Positions 17,533-26,645 of a stretch of 64,000 nt of DNA are shown here, one piece after another. Source of the stretch: Shewanella cutis (GTDB taxonomy: Bacteria; Pseudomonadota; Gammaproteobacteria; Enterobacterales; Shewanellaceae); assembly GCF_022410515.1 (NCBI RefSeq), contig NZ_JACSDI010000019.1:1-64000 (forward strand), given 5' to 3'. How positions within the stretch are numbered: position 1 is the stretch's first letter; each line of letters starts with the position of its first letter. The notes beneath the pieces were generated by a model. The model ran no database searches, was not told the origin of the DNA, and worked only from the letters and a program-made list of their open reading frames with translations. The translations under genes were made by a program, and so were the position numbers.

Positions 17533-20500
17533 TTAAGAGTTAACACACTTTTCGCGCGGTTCTTGCTGCAGTAATAATGCCGGTAGTGTTTGGCTTAGCA
17601 GTGGGGTAATGGCTGCGAATGGCAAAGGTTTTGAGATCAAGTAACCTTGGGCGTAGTGGCAACCTAAGTCGCACAGTAGATTCCATTGGGCTTCGGTTTC
17701 AATTCCTTCGGCCACCAGTTCCATTTCAAGGCTTTGCCCCATCATCACAATAGCTTTCACCAAATTGGTATTTGAGTTGTTGCTTAGGGCATTTTCCACA
17801 AAGCTACGATCAATCTTTATCACAGAGATAGGGAATTTCTTCAAATAACTCAATGAGGAATAGCCTGTGCCAAAGTCGTCGATATAAATCTGCGAGCCTA
17901 TACGGCGAATGGCTTCTAAGGTGCTTAAGCAGTGGCTGGCATCGCCCATCAACATGCTTTCGGTGATCTCAATATGGACGTTTCTTGGGTTGATATGATG
18001 ACGGTTAAAGCATTCCTGCAGTACTTGATCAAATCCCATACCTCGCGCATTCACACATTGGCGGCTCGAGACATTGATAGCCACATTAAGCTGTAAGCCA
18101 AGTTGTTGCCATTGTCTTAGGTCGTGCATCGCTTGGTTGAGTACCCATTCACCCATGGGTTCGATAAGTCCTGTTTCTTCAGCGATGCCAATAAACTGAT
18201 CCGGCGGGATTAAGCCTAAATCGGGGTCTTGCCAACGAATAAGTGCTTCAACACTACAGACTTTACCCGTCTTCATTTCCACAATGGGTTGATAGTGCAG
18301 CGTAAATTCATCCTGCGCCACGGCGCGGCGTAGCCGCTGTTCGAGCTCCATGCGGGCAAACATGGCTTGGTTCATTCCCGAGGTGAAGTATTTGAAGTTA
18401 TTGCGTCCGGCATCTTTTGCCTGATACATGGCCATTTCGGTATTGCGGGTTAGCGAGCTAACATCCAAGCCGTCTTCTGGATAAACACCAATCCCAAAGC
18501 TGGCGGAAATTTGGATTTCCCGTTCATTCAAGTTAAAGGGCGTCGACAAGGTTTCGATGATACGGCTTGCCATATGCTCAATCGCGAATTCATTCGTTAC
18601 CCGGGGAAGGATAAGTACAAATTCATCCCCACCGATGCGTGCGATCAAATCATTCTTTCCGGCAATATTTTCTAGCCGCTTAGCCACGTCTTGCAGTAGT
18701 AAGTCGCCTGTGGCGTGGCCTTGGACGTCATTAATATATTTAAATTGGTCTAAATCAATCAGCAGAATCGCCAGTTTGCGGGAGTCATGTTGGGCGAGCT
18801 GGATTTCATGTTGGAGCCGCTCATTAAACAATTTGCGATTAGGTAAGCCTGTCAGCGTATCGAAATGTGCCTGATACCAAAGATCCTGCTCATATTGCTT
18901 ACGTTTACTAATATCCATAAACAAACCAATATGCTGGATGATTTCACCCCGTTCATTACGTACCACGGTAATGGCCAAATACTCGGGATACACTTGGCCA
19001 TCTTTGCGTTTATTCCAGATTTCGCCTTCCCATTTGCTGTCTTTTTGCAGCGCTTCCCACATGGCTGTGTAGAAATGGCTTGGATGGCGTTTAGAGCTCA
19101 ACATCGAGGGGCTGCGACCTTTGATGTCTTCAAGGCTGTAACCTGTGATCTGGCTAAAGGCGGGGTTCACTAACTCGATATGATTATCGGCATCCGTGAC
19201 CATAATGCCTTCGGCCGAATAGTTAAATACCGCTGCGGCGCGGCTAAGGGCCTGATTGGCTTTTTGGCGCTCGCTCAGCATGCGGTTCATTGCCCTAGAC
19301 ATGCGAGCCAGTTCATCTGAGCCTGACACATCAATATGGATATTCAGCTGGGGATCTGCGGCCATTTGCTGCATATCATTGGCAATTTGGGTGATTTTAA
19401 TCATAAAGCTGCGAATGATTTTTCGGCCCAGCCACAGGGTGATCGCCGTGGTAAATAAGGCAGACAGCAGATAAAGGCCTAATAACATGAGCGCATGCTG
19501 TTGTTGTATATCACTCTGGCGCGCCATGGAGAGGGTGATTTCATTACTGAGCGCATTCAGTTTATTGATTCTATCCGTCGTTAATGTCCACCAATGTTTG
19601 CTGCTTACTGGATGGGGTGGCATCAATAATTTATCAATGGCGGCAGAGAGCTCGCTATTGTTGATATGGGCAAGGGCGGTGATTTCCGCGAGCGACAGTT
19701 TTTGATCTTTTAACTGCACTATCTTAGACATGCAGAATTGATACTGGTTAATGCTCTCTTCGATGCTTTGTACGGCAGGCGCAAGTGAGGGAAGGTTTAC
19801 CGTTTCGCGGTTAAGTTCATCGAGTTTTTGCTGGATCGTGGTTAAGGCTTTAGTGAACTTTGCAAGCGATGCTGGGCTGCCCGTTAATAAGTAATCCTGA
19901 AAACTATCGATTAACCCCTCATAACCTAAATGCGCATTGATACTTTGCACTAAGGTACTGATATGGATTTGTTGCTCGATTTGTTGGCTGATTTTCAGTA
20001 TTCGCAGGCTTTCAGGTGAGGCTTGTATTTGGCGGATAAGGGAGTGTCTGTCGGATATTGAGGCATTACTCGCATGGGAAATAGCTTGGCCATACTCGTA
20101 CATAATTGTGCTGATGGCTTTATAGTCATTAATGCTGAGGCTATCTGACGATAACATCCGATTAATCGCACTGCGCTCTTTAACCGCTAGCTCTTGCACC
20201 ATCAATAAATTGAGTAAATCCGCGTAGGCCCTTGATTGCGTGATGTCATTCGTGAGTAATTGTAGCTGTTGGACCAACTGTAATAATGAAGAATTAAACT
20301 GCTGATATAAATCGATAAATGAAGATGGTCGCTGGTCGAGTGCCTCTTGGCGACTTGATGCTAACTTATGGCTTAGCAGCGTCAAGTTGGTGAGTTTTTC
20401 CTGTAATTGTGTCGCTGCTTGTTGGTCACTTAAGGTGGCATTCAATTCAATTAAAGCAGGGCTCTTAAGCAGTGCCTCTAGTGCAGCCGAAGTAATTTGT

Positions 20501-20766
20501 TGCTGTTGCAGTAGGCGAGTTTCATCTTGAGGCGTAGTGGCAGGGAGTAATTGGGTACTGAGTCCGTACTCATTATGGAGTTGAAACAGGAAGTCTGTCG
20601 TTTGTACCGTTGCCCTTATCGCTAAATGATTCTGATTGGCAGACCGGTATTCCTTCACAAGCATATACATTCGCGACAGTACAAAAATACTCATCATCAG
20701 CAAAGGTAGCAGCGAAAACAGAATCAGTTTCTGCTTCAGGCTGAGATGCTGTAGCGTGGATGGCAT
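17533..20766 (-). CDS. Membrane GGDEF-EAL cyclic-di-GMP protein with periplasmic NIT-like sensor and PAS
   Basis: This 1077-residue inner-membrane signalling protein starts with TM1 (about 13-35). A long helical periplasmic part follows, resembling a NIT (nitrate/nitrite) sensor (LHNEYGLSTQLL near 63), then TM2 (about 425-447), HAMP and PAS (about 510-630). The GGDEF domain keeps RIGGDEFV near 710. The EAL domain keeps EALIRW near 839 plus DDFGTGYSSL and EGIETEAQ, so both active sites look intact. The RxxD inhibitory site reads GKND, so product inhibition is probably lost. The ligand is unknown. Confidence 0.88.
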   Translation of the reverse strand: MPSTLQHLSLKQKLILFSLLPLLMMSIFVLSRMYMLVKEYRSANQNHLAIRATVQTTDFLFQLHNEYGLSTQLLPATTPQDETRLLQQQQITSAALEALLKSPALIELNATLSDQQAATQLQEKLTNLTLLSHKLASSRQEALDQRPSSFIDLYQQFNSSLLQLVQQLQLLTNDITQSRAYADLLNLLMVQELAVKERSAINRMLSSDSLSINDYKAISTIMYEYGQAISHASNASISDRHSLIRQIQASPESLRILKISQQIEQQIHISTLVQSINAHLGYEGLIDSFQDYLLTGSPASLAKFTKALTTIQQKLDELNRETVNLPSLAPAVQSIEESINQYQFCMSKIVQLKDQKLSLAEITALAHINNSELSAAIDKLLMPPHPVSSKHWWTLTTDRINKLNALSNEITLSMARQSDIQQQHALMLLGLYLLSALFTTAITLWLGRKIIRSFMIKITQIANDMQQMAADPQLNIHIDVSGSDELARMSRAMNRMLSERQKANQALSRAAAVFNYSAEGIMVTDADNHIELVNPAFSQITGYSLEDIKGRSPSMLSSKRHPSHFYTAMWEALQKDSKWEGEIWNKRKDGQVYPEYLAITVVRNERGEIIQHIGLFMDISKRKQYEQDLWYQAHFDTLTGLPNRKLFNERLQHEIQLAQHDSRKLAILLIDLDQFKYINDVQGHATGDLLLQDVAKRLENIAGKNDLIARIGGDEFVLILPRVTNEFAIEHMASRIIETLSTPFNLNEREIQISASFGIGVYPEDGLDVSSLTRNTEMAMYQAKDAGRNNFKYFTSGMNQAMFARMELEQRLRRAVAQDEFTLHYQPIVEMKTGKVCSVEALIRWQDPDLGLIPPDQFIGIAEETGLIEPMGEWVLNQAMHDLRQWQQLGLQLNVAINVSSRQCVNARGMGFDQVLQECFNRHHINPRNVHIEITESMLMGDASHCLSTLEAIRRIGSQIYIDDFGTGYSSLSYLKKFPISVIKIDRSFVENALSNNSNTNLVKAIVMMGQSLEMELVAEGIETEAQWNLLCDLGCHYAQGYLISKPLPFAAITPLLSQTLPALLLQQEPREKCVNS

Positions 20767-21063
20767 GCAAACTTACTCCTAGATTGGCCTGATTGGAGAC
20801 ATAAAAAATCAAGGGATTACCTTGATGAGTTGAAAGCGAAAAAGTCAGGCACTGGGGGCGAATTATTAACATAGAAGCCTGTCGCTCGCGACCTCTAGTT
20901 TATGGATATCTAATCTAGCTCACGAAATTCAGCTAATTATTATATACATCTAAGATTATATTTTTATTGATGAATTTTTCTCCTAGCAGATTCATTGTTT
21001 TTTTGTCTGTGATATTTGGCGTGGTTTGGCTCTTAAGCAAATTGTTTTGTTGGCGTTAAATAA

Positions 21064-21093
21064 AAAGGACGCGGGCCTGGGCGCGCGTCCTTT
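21064..21093 (-). terminator. Terminator of ribB
   Basis: AAAGGACGCG at 21064-21073 pairs with CGCGTCCTTT at 21084-21093. On the minus strand it is followed by a short T-run. The stretch 20767-21063 is AT-rich promoter-like sequence for the GGDEF-EAL gene, with no gene seen. Confidence 0.85.
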
Positions 21094-21121
21094 AAGTCGT
21101 ATCCCGTTTATGGGGCCAAAT

Positions 21122-21775
21122 TTAGCCTACGTTGGCCAATAAGGATTTACGGTAAACCACGATATCTTCAATCGTGAGTACGGGCATATTATGCGCTGTG
21201 CCAAAGGCGATGATTTCGGGCAGACGCGCCATAGTGCCGTCGGGGTTGGTGACTTCACATAACACGCCTGCGGGCTTGAGTCCGGCCAGTTGCATTAAGT
21301 CGATAGTGCCTTCGGTATGACCACGGCGAGTTAATACGCCACCGGGCTGGGCGCGCAGCGGATACACATGGCCTGGGCGAGCCAAATCGCTTGGCTTAGC
21401 ATGGTCAGCGATGGCGGTTTTAATGGTGGTGACACGGTCTGCGGCCGAAACCCCAGTGGTTACACCCACCTTGGCTTCGATACTCACGGTAAACGCGGTG
21501 CCATATTGGCTTGAGTTGTTTTCGACCATTGGTGGCAGCTCAAGGGCTTTGACTTTTTCGTCCGGTAAACACAAGCACACTATACCGCTGCATTCGCGAA
21601 TAAGCATGGCCATTTGCGCATTGGTCAGCGACTCGGCGGCAAAAATTAAGTCGCCTTCGTTTTCTCTATCTTCGTCATCGACGACCAACACACCTAAGCC
21701 TTGGCGCAGGGCATTAAGGCCCGCTTCAACGCGTTCGATTGCAGTACCAAAAGGAGCAAGTAAAGACTGATTCAT
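21122..21775 (-). CDS. ribB: 3,4-dihydroxy-2-butanone 4-phosphate synthase
   Basis: This 217-residue enzyme converts ribulose 5-phosphate to 3,4-dihydroxy-2-butanone 4-phosphate plus formate, for riboflavin synthesis. Length equals E. coli RibB. The acidic active-site loop is VVDDEDRENEGDLIFAAE near 36, followed by RECSGIVCLCL, DRVTTIKTAIAD and RRGHTEGTIDLMQLAGL near 150-168. There is no GTP cyclohydrolase II extension. GAAGGA lies upstream. An FMN riboswitch in its leader makes it the flavin-controlled ribB. Confidence 0.95.
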   Translation of the reverse strand: MNQSLLAPFGTAIERVEAGLNALRQGLGVLVVDDEDRENEGDLIFAAESLTNAQMAMLIRECSGIVCLCLPDEKVKALELPPMVENNSSQYGTAFTVSIEAKVGVTTGVSAADRVTTIKTAIADHAKPSDLARPGHVYPLRAQPGGVLTRRGHTEGTIDLMQLAGLKPAGVLCEVTNPDGTMARLPEIIAFGTAHNMPVLTIEDIVVYRKSLLANVG

Positions 21776-21969
21776 GGTTAATATCCTTCAAAAATACGAC
21801 ATGGGAATATCCAGAATCAGGGCGTGCAGAAATACAGTCATTACCCCAAAGGGGATTGTACTGTAGCAATCGACCTCTTTAAGCGCAGGCTTAAAAACGT
21901 GATTGCAAAATATGAGGCTAACAGCTGGGATACTTAGCCAAAGTGAATGCCAATTATCCGAGTGTTGTC

Positions 21970-22200
21970 TTACATTCTCTTCCATCCGGACTCAGTACTG
22001 TTGCTCGCGGCAAACAGTCCATTACCGTCGGCTCTGGAATAATAGCGTGGCCTCGTTTGGCATTAACCATGGCGAGACAAGCTAGGGCACCAGATCTGCT
22101 GACCCCGAAATTGCGTTCGGGCGCTCGCGGGCTTTAGCGTGGGAAAATCTCTTTCACCTCACTATTTACCGCCGGTGGGGAATTTCACCCCGCCCTGAGA
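21970..22200 (-). ncRNA. FMN riboswitch (RFN element) of ribB
   Basis: The minus strand carries the conserved RFN blocks in order: CAGGGCGGGGTGAAATTCCC, ACCGGCGGTAAAT, AGCCCGCGAGC, GGTCAGCAGATCTGGTG, GCCGACGGTAATGGACTG and TCCGGATGGAAGAGAA. FMN binding would lower ribB expression. The leader to the ribB start continues about 200 bases and includes CCCC-AAA-GGGG (near 21845-21855) without a long T-run, so control of initiation is as likely as termination. No protein gene is supported in 21776-22437. Confidence 0.95.
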
Positions 22201-22437
22201 ATTGTTGATAGGCTAAGGCCTAAAAACGCGGTTATGTTGCGCCTAAATAGTGGTGATGGCAATAACATCGCGCCTGAAATTGGGCAATGTTTGCGCAAGC
22301 GCACAATTGTCGAAACAAGCCTCATCTTTAGGAAACTCGCAACTTGAGCTAGCTTGGGTATATCATATCCGGCACATCAACTTATTGGCTTGCCGTCGTA
22401 TCTTACGATGGTGTTTGAACGTCACAAGGACGTATAC

Positions 22438-24573
22438 ATGCGCACTCTGTTGCTTACTTTAGGTCTTGCTATGCTATTACCCGGTTGCTCCACTCAAAAA
22501 GGGCAAGTTTCTGCGCCCGTTGCGGAAAAAATCCCCCATGTGATGACCTTGCATGGCGTCACGCGCACCGATGACTACTATTGGATGCGCGACGATAAAC
22601 GCCAAGATCCCAAAGTATTGGCGCATCTTAAGGCTGAGAATCGTTATACCCAAGCTTACTTTAAGCCGCTGAAGTCATTACAAGATGGGCTGTTTAACGA
22701 GCTTACTGGGCGCTTAGTGGCCGATGAGTCGAGTGTGCCGTACCAATGGCACCAGCATAGCTATTACCGCCGCTACCAAGAGGGCAGCGAATATCCGCTG
22801 ATCGCCCGCAAAGGCAGTGACGGGGTTGAGCAAATGATGCTCGATGTGAATGAGCGTGCCAAGGGCCATGAGTTTTATGGTTTGGGCGGGGTTAGCGTCA
22901 GCCCAGATGAAACCATGTTGGCCTTCGGTGAAGATGTGTTAAGCCGCCGCGTGTATAACATCTACTTTAAAGATATTGAATCCGGCGCCATGATCACCGA
23001 TGTGCTTGAAAACACAGAGGGTCGTATCGTTTGGGGCAATGATAATCGCCATGTGTTTTATATCGCCAAAGATCTGCAAACCCTGCTAGGCTATCGCGTG
23101 TATCGCCACGAACTCGGCACACCACAATCGAGAGATGTGTTGGTGTATGAGGAACAAGATGATGCTTATTACATCTCTCTCGGCAAGAGTTTAGATGAGT
23201 CGCAAATTGTGCTGTTCCATGAGAGCACCACAACCAGCGAAGTGTCAGTGCTGGATGCAAACGATCCTTTAAGCCTGTTCAAACCTGTACTGGCGCGGGA
23301 AGAAGGCCATGAATACAGTGTCTCTAAGCTGGGTGACAGTTATTACATTCTCACCAACTGGCAGGCGACTAACTTCCGTTTGATGAAAGTGGCGATTAAG
23401 GATGCCGCCGATAAATCTAAATGGCAGGAAGTGGTTGCTCACAATCCCAATGCGCGGCTTGAAGATGAGCTGGTGCTAAAGGATTACCTGATTATTCAAA
23501 CCCGTGAAAATGGCCTGACACGGATTAAAGTGATGCCATTCAATGGCCAAAAGCCCTTTGAGCTGAGTTTTGATGAGCCCGCCTATGTGCTGGGTTTAGA
23601 TGTTAATGCCCAGCAAGATAGCAATAAGTTACGGGTTTTCTACTCCAGCTTGACTACGCCCGAGACGATTTATGAGTACCACTTAAGTAATCCTGATAGA
23701 CGCGATCTGCTAAAGCAGGAACAAGTGCTCGGCGGCTTCGATGCCAGCCAATACCGCGCCGAACGTTTATTTGTCACCGCCCGCGATAGCGCTAAGGTTC
23801 CAGTGTCCTTGGTGTATCGTAAGGATAAGTTCAAGAAAGACGGCACCAACCCTCTGTACCAATATGGTTATGGTTCCTATGGTTACACTGTTGAGCCTGA
23901 CTTTTCTTCATCGGTGATCAGTCTGCTCGACCGCGGCTTTGTGTATGCCATTGCCCATGTGCGCGGCGGTGAAATGCTCGGCCGCCCTTGGTACGATGCG
24001 GGCAAGTTGCTGAATAAAAAGAATAGCTTTTATGACTTTATTGATGTCACCACGGCCTTAACCGAGCAAGGTTATGGCGATAAAAATAAGGTGGTAGCCT
24101 CGGGCGGCAGTGCTGGTGGGCTGCTAATGGGCGCGATTGCCAATATGGCGCCTGAAAAGTACTTTGCCATTGCAGCGCACGTGCCCTTTGTGGATGTGGT
24201 GACGACTATGCTCGATGAGTCGATTCCGCTGACTACCAATGAGTACGATGAATGGGGTAATCCAAACGACAAGACCTATTTCGACTATATGCTCAGCTAC
24301 TCGCCCTATGACAATGTTGCCGACCATGAGTATCCCCATCTATTGGTGACCACAGGTTTGCATGATTCACAGGTGCAGTATTTCGAGCCTGCTAAATGGG
24401 TAGCAAAACTGCGCGAAGTGCAAAATAAATGGTACAAACTGGACGATAAGGTGTTGTTATTCCACGTCGATATGGATGCCGGCCACGGTGGCAAGAGTGG
24501 CCGTTATCGCCAGTACCAAGATACAGCGCAGGAATATGCCTTCTTCTTAAGTCTGCTCGGCATGACTAAGTAG
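22438..24573 (+). CDS. ptrB: Oligopeptidase B-like lipoprotein serine peptidase (S9)
   Basis: This 711-residue serine peptidase would cut peptides after basic residues if it is a true oligopeptidase B. The catalytic Ser lies in ASGGSAGGLLMG, the Asp in VTTGLHDSQVQYFEPAKW and the His in DAGHGGKSG near the end. A beta-propeller-type domain precedes the hydrolase domain. I place the start at ATG 22438, with AAGGA upstream; it opens a lipoprotein signal MRTLLLTLGLAMLLPGC. A longer in-frame reading from 22354 lacks this logic. Lipidation is unusual because E. coli PtrB is cytoplasmic. Confidence 0.88.
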   Translation: MRTLLLTLGLAMLLPGCSTQKGQVSAPVAEKIPHVMTLHGVTRTDDYYWMRDDKRQDPKVLAHLKAENRYTQAYFKPLKSLQDGLFNELTGRLVADESSVPYQWHQHSYYRRYQEGSEYPLIARKGSDGVEQMMLDVNERAKGHEFYGLGGVSVSPDETMLAFGEDVLSRRVYNIYFKDIESGAMITDVLENTEGRIVWGNDNRHVFYIAKDLQTLLGYRVYRHELGTPQSRDVLVYEEQDDAYYISLGKSLDESQIVLFHESTTTSEVSVLDANDPLSLFKPVLAREEGHEYSVSKLGDSYYILTNWQATNFRLMKVAIKDAADKSKWQEVVAHNPNARLEDELVLKDYLIIQTRENGLTRIKVMPFNGQKPFELSFDEPAYVLGLDVNAQQDSNKLRVFYSSLTTPETIYEYHLSNPDRRDLLKQEQVLGGFDASQYRAERLFVTARDSAKVPVSLVYRKDKFKKDGTNPLYQYGYGSYGYTVEPDFSSSVISLLDRGFVYAIAHVRGGEMLGRPWYDAGKLLNKKNSFYDFIDVTTALTEQGYGDKNKVVASGGSAGGLLMGAIANMAPEKYFAIAAHVPFVDVVTTMLDESIPLTTNEYDEWGNPNDKTYFDYMLSYSPYDNVADHEYPHLLVTTGLHDSQVQYFEPAKWVAKLREVQNKWYKLDDKVLLFHVDMDAGHGGKSGRYRQYQDTAQEYAFFLSLLGMTK

Positions 24574-24583
24574 GCGCCAACGG

Positions 24584-25027
24584 GTGACCGATTTAGTGAT
24601 TGAAGCCGCTAATTCAACTCCCTCGGCTAGCCCCAAAAAAGGGGCTAGCCAAACTCAAGCTGTTAACAAAGCTCAGCTTTCTAGTAAGTCAGAAGCGCTA
24701 GGTGCTGAGCAAGCTGTGACTTCGGAGCAAGGCGTAACGTCAGAGAGAGAACAAGTCTCGATCTGGTATCTGTATCTCATCCGCTGCGCCAATGGCCACT
24801 TGTACACTGGCATCACCACGGATGTCGCACGCCGCTTTAACGAACATCAATCAAGCAGCCCAAAAGCAGCAAAGTACCTGCGTGGCAAAGGGCCATTAAC
24901 CCTGATGTATCAAGAAGTCATCGGCAGTCACGGGGATGCGCTAAGGCGTGAAATCGCGGTTAAAAAGTTAAGCCGCAGTCAAAAGCTGGCGTTGATTGAA
25001 TCAGCTGTTGAGCATAGCGCTCAATAA
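24584..25027 (+). CDS. GIY-YIG domain protein (YhbQ/UPF0213-like) with long N-terminal extension
   Basis: This 147-residue protein has a GIY-YIG nuclease-like domain in residues about 60-140: WYLYLIRCANGHLYTGITTD (the GIY-YIG equivalent), then RRFNEHQ, GKGPLTLMYQE and LRREIAVKKLSRSQK. YhbQ relatives are about 100 residues, so the Ser/Ala/Gln-rich first ~58 residues are extra. Nuclease activity is plausible but unproved. The GTG start lies ten bases after the peptidase gene, suggesting co-transcription. If translation began later, the core domain would remain. Confidence 0.8.
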   Translation: MTDLVIEAANSTPSASPKKGASQTQAVNKAQLSSKSEALGAEQAVTSEQGVTSEREQVSIWYLYLIRCANGHLYTGITTDVARRFNEHQSSSPKAAKYLRGKGPLTLMYQEVIGSHGDALRREIAVKKLSRSQKLALIESAVEHSAQ

Positions 25028-25058
25028 AAGAGTTAATACTATGGTTTACTCGTAAAAT

Positions 25059-25160
25059 GATTAAGCACTGTCATTTCAGTGACACGCAGCAAGTACGTCC
25101 TTGTATGCTCGACGGCGGCATCCATGCCGCCAACGGTCACTTACATGCCAGTGCTTAATC
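25059..25160 (+). repeat. 102-bp palindromic MITE-like element, copy B
   Basis: Perfect 12-bp terminal inverted repeats, GATTAAGCACTG (25059-25070) and CAGTGCTTAATC (25149-25160), enclose a central hairpin, GGCGGC (25114-25119) with GCCGCC (25126-25131). The internal block 25081-25113 matches copy A at 205-237. No coding capacity and no obvious target duplication are seen. The remaining bases of 25028-25293 hold no gene. Confidence 0.75.
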
Positions 25161-25293
25161 CCGTTAACCACTGAGTATTTTTTTGCCCTACCTGCCCCAA
25201 TTCTGTTGTTTCACCGCAGAGTTTAACAGTGGGTGCCTCGATAAACTTTGTTCAACTAAATACAGATAGTTAACTTTTAGAAGGTTAGTGATT

Positions 25294-25938
25294 ATGAAAC
25301 TTCTTCCCCATTACATAGAAATGCTGAGCTTTATAGAAGATGAAATAGTTAAAGTTCGGATCACGACTTCTAAAAGTGGAATAAAAGCGGCAGCAACTTT
25401 ATTGGTTACAACTGTTGATCACGCTCAAGGCATCAGGTTTTTACTGGAAAGAACGGCATACCCCTCTGCTTCTGCCTTAATGCGAGTTTTATTTGAGACC
25501 TATATTCGTGCTATGTGGCTATGGAAGTGTGCGGATGACAACCAAGTAGACTCGTTTATAAATAAGGACAAAGTTATCTCTAAAGATGGTAAGACAATCT
25601 ATTTTAAAGATCTAGTTAAAGCCGTTGAGCATGCCCACAATTTCCCCGAATACCTGTCTAAAATACAGGGAAATACATGGGAAGGGTTAAATAGTCTTAC
25701 TCATGGCGGTGCCATTCAGCTTCATAGAAACTTTGATGGTAAAACTATTCAGCACTGCTACGATGAGGAGTTAATAAATGAATTGATTGAGTTTTCAACG
25801 ATATTAGCTTGTATGGCGTTCGCTGGAATAATGGATCTTTGCGCTCACAAAAATGGAGCGGAAGTTTCAGAAAAGTTATTTCAGCTGGTTGAGCCGTGGG
25901 CTCTTAATAAGTTAAACAAGTCTGACACAGAATTATGA
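25294..25938 (+). CDS. DUF6988-like protein of unknown function
   Basis: This 214-residue, mostly helical cytoplasmic protein has features such as DHAQGIRFLLERTAYPSASA, LMRVLFETYIRAMWLWKC and GLNSLTHGGAIQLHR. These resemble the DUF6988 family as I recall it; a search should confirm. No catalytic motif is evident. I prefer ATG 25294 over GTG 25288 because AAGG sits nine bases before the ATG and only three before the GTG. It is AT-rich relative to its neighbours, lies next to the palindromic element, and is followed 35 bp later by the GT51-like gene. Confidence 0.6.
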   Translation: MKLLPHYIEMLSFIEDEIVKVRITTSKSGIKAAATLLVTTVDHAQGIRFLLERTAYPSASALMRVLFETYIRAMWLWKCADDNQVDSFINKDKVISKDGKTIYFKDLVKAVEHAHNFPEYLSKIQGNTWEGLNSLTHGGAIQLHRNFDGKTIQHCYDEELINELIEFSTILACMAFAGIMDLCAHKNGAEVSEKLFQLVEPWALNKLNKSDTEL

Positions 25939-25973
25939 ACAGCCTCTTAGAAAGATTTATTTGAGGAGCCACA

Positions 25974-26528
25974 ATGAGACTGAACCTTAAAATTTCTTCT
26001 TGGGTGATTGTAATTATTGTGGTGCTGCCGCTAATAAGTTTTGCAATTTATGATCTTTTTTACTTTCAGCCTCACCGTGTAGAAATAACTCGACTTATCC
26101 AAGTTGCTACTCCAGAAGAATCAGAGCCTCCAGCCATGATTGTTCAGCTAGCTCGGATATCCACTGACGAGAATCTTGATTGGCTTGCTGCAAGGTTAAT
26201 TATTGATAATTTAAATATCCGCCATGAAACCGAATCAATGACTTATTGGCATCTTAAGTCATTTCTGTGGCTGCAGTTGGTCAGGATTCACCTTACAGAG
26301 CAAGAGCAATTAACTCTTTATTTGGCGCAAGTGCATACTGGCAAAGATTCAAAGGGCTTTTCCTACGCATCATATGCACTTTTCAATAAGCCTTTATCGG
26401 AATTAAATGTGGAAGAGGCGGCCACAATAGCAGCCCTTCCATATGCTCCTAATATCTTTGCAAAACATCCAGATCTACTCACAAAACGCCGTGAATATTT
26501 GCTTTCTAAGTTGGATAAAAGCTTCTAG
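25974..26528 (+). CDS. Membrane protein with partial GT51 (peptidoglycan transglycosylase) domain
   Basis: This 184-residue protein has one N-terminal membrane helix (about 8-28) and a region like the second half of a GT51 domain. The match covers LTEQEQLTLYLAQVHTG, GFSYASYALFNKPLSELNVE, EAATIAALPYAPN and a closing KRREYLLSKL. In penicillin-binding proteins this follows the ED-F--H-G active-site motif, which is absent here, as is any transpeptidase domain. It is probably not a normal glycan polymerase: either degenerate or a lysozyme-fold binding protein. GAGGAG precedes the ATG. Confidence 0.65.
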   Translation: MRLNLKISSWVIVIIVVLPLISFAIYDLFYFQPHRVEITRLIQVATPEESEPPAMIVQLARISTDENLDWLAARLIIDNLNIRHETESMTYWHLKSFLWLQLVRIHLTEQEQLTLYLAQVHTGKDSKGFSYASYALFNKPLSELNVEEAATIAALPYAPNIFAKHPDLLTKRREYLLSKLDKSF

Positions 26529-26564
26529 TCTGCTGTGCTGTTGAGCGGAAATATCAGTTTAAAT

Positions 26565-26645
26565 GAGACACCCATTGTTAAATTTTTTTACGGGAATGGC
26601 TATAGCTGGCAAAACTCTTGTGGAATTAACAGCCTGCACAGAGAA
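26565..26645 (+). repeat. ~80-bp intergenic repeat, copy 1
   Basis: It starts GAGACACCCATTGTTAAATT and continues through TACGGGAATGG, CTTGTGG, TTAACAGCC and GAGAA. Copy 2 lies at 27132-27210 in the same orientation, with the same blocks in the same order and about 80% identity by eye. The minus-strand stop of a possible 23-residue peptide lies inside it. Confidence 0.7.
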
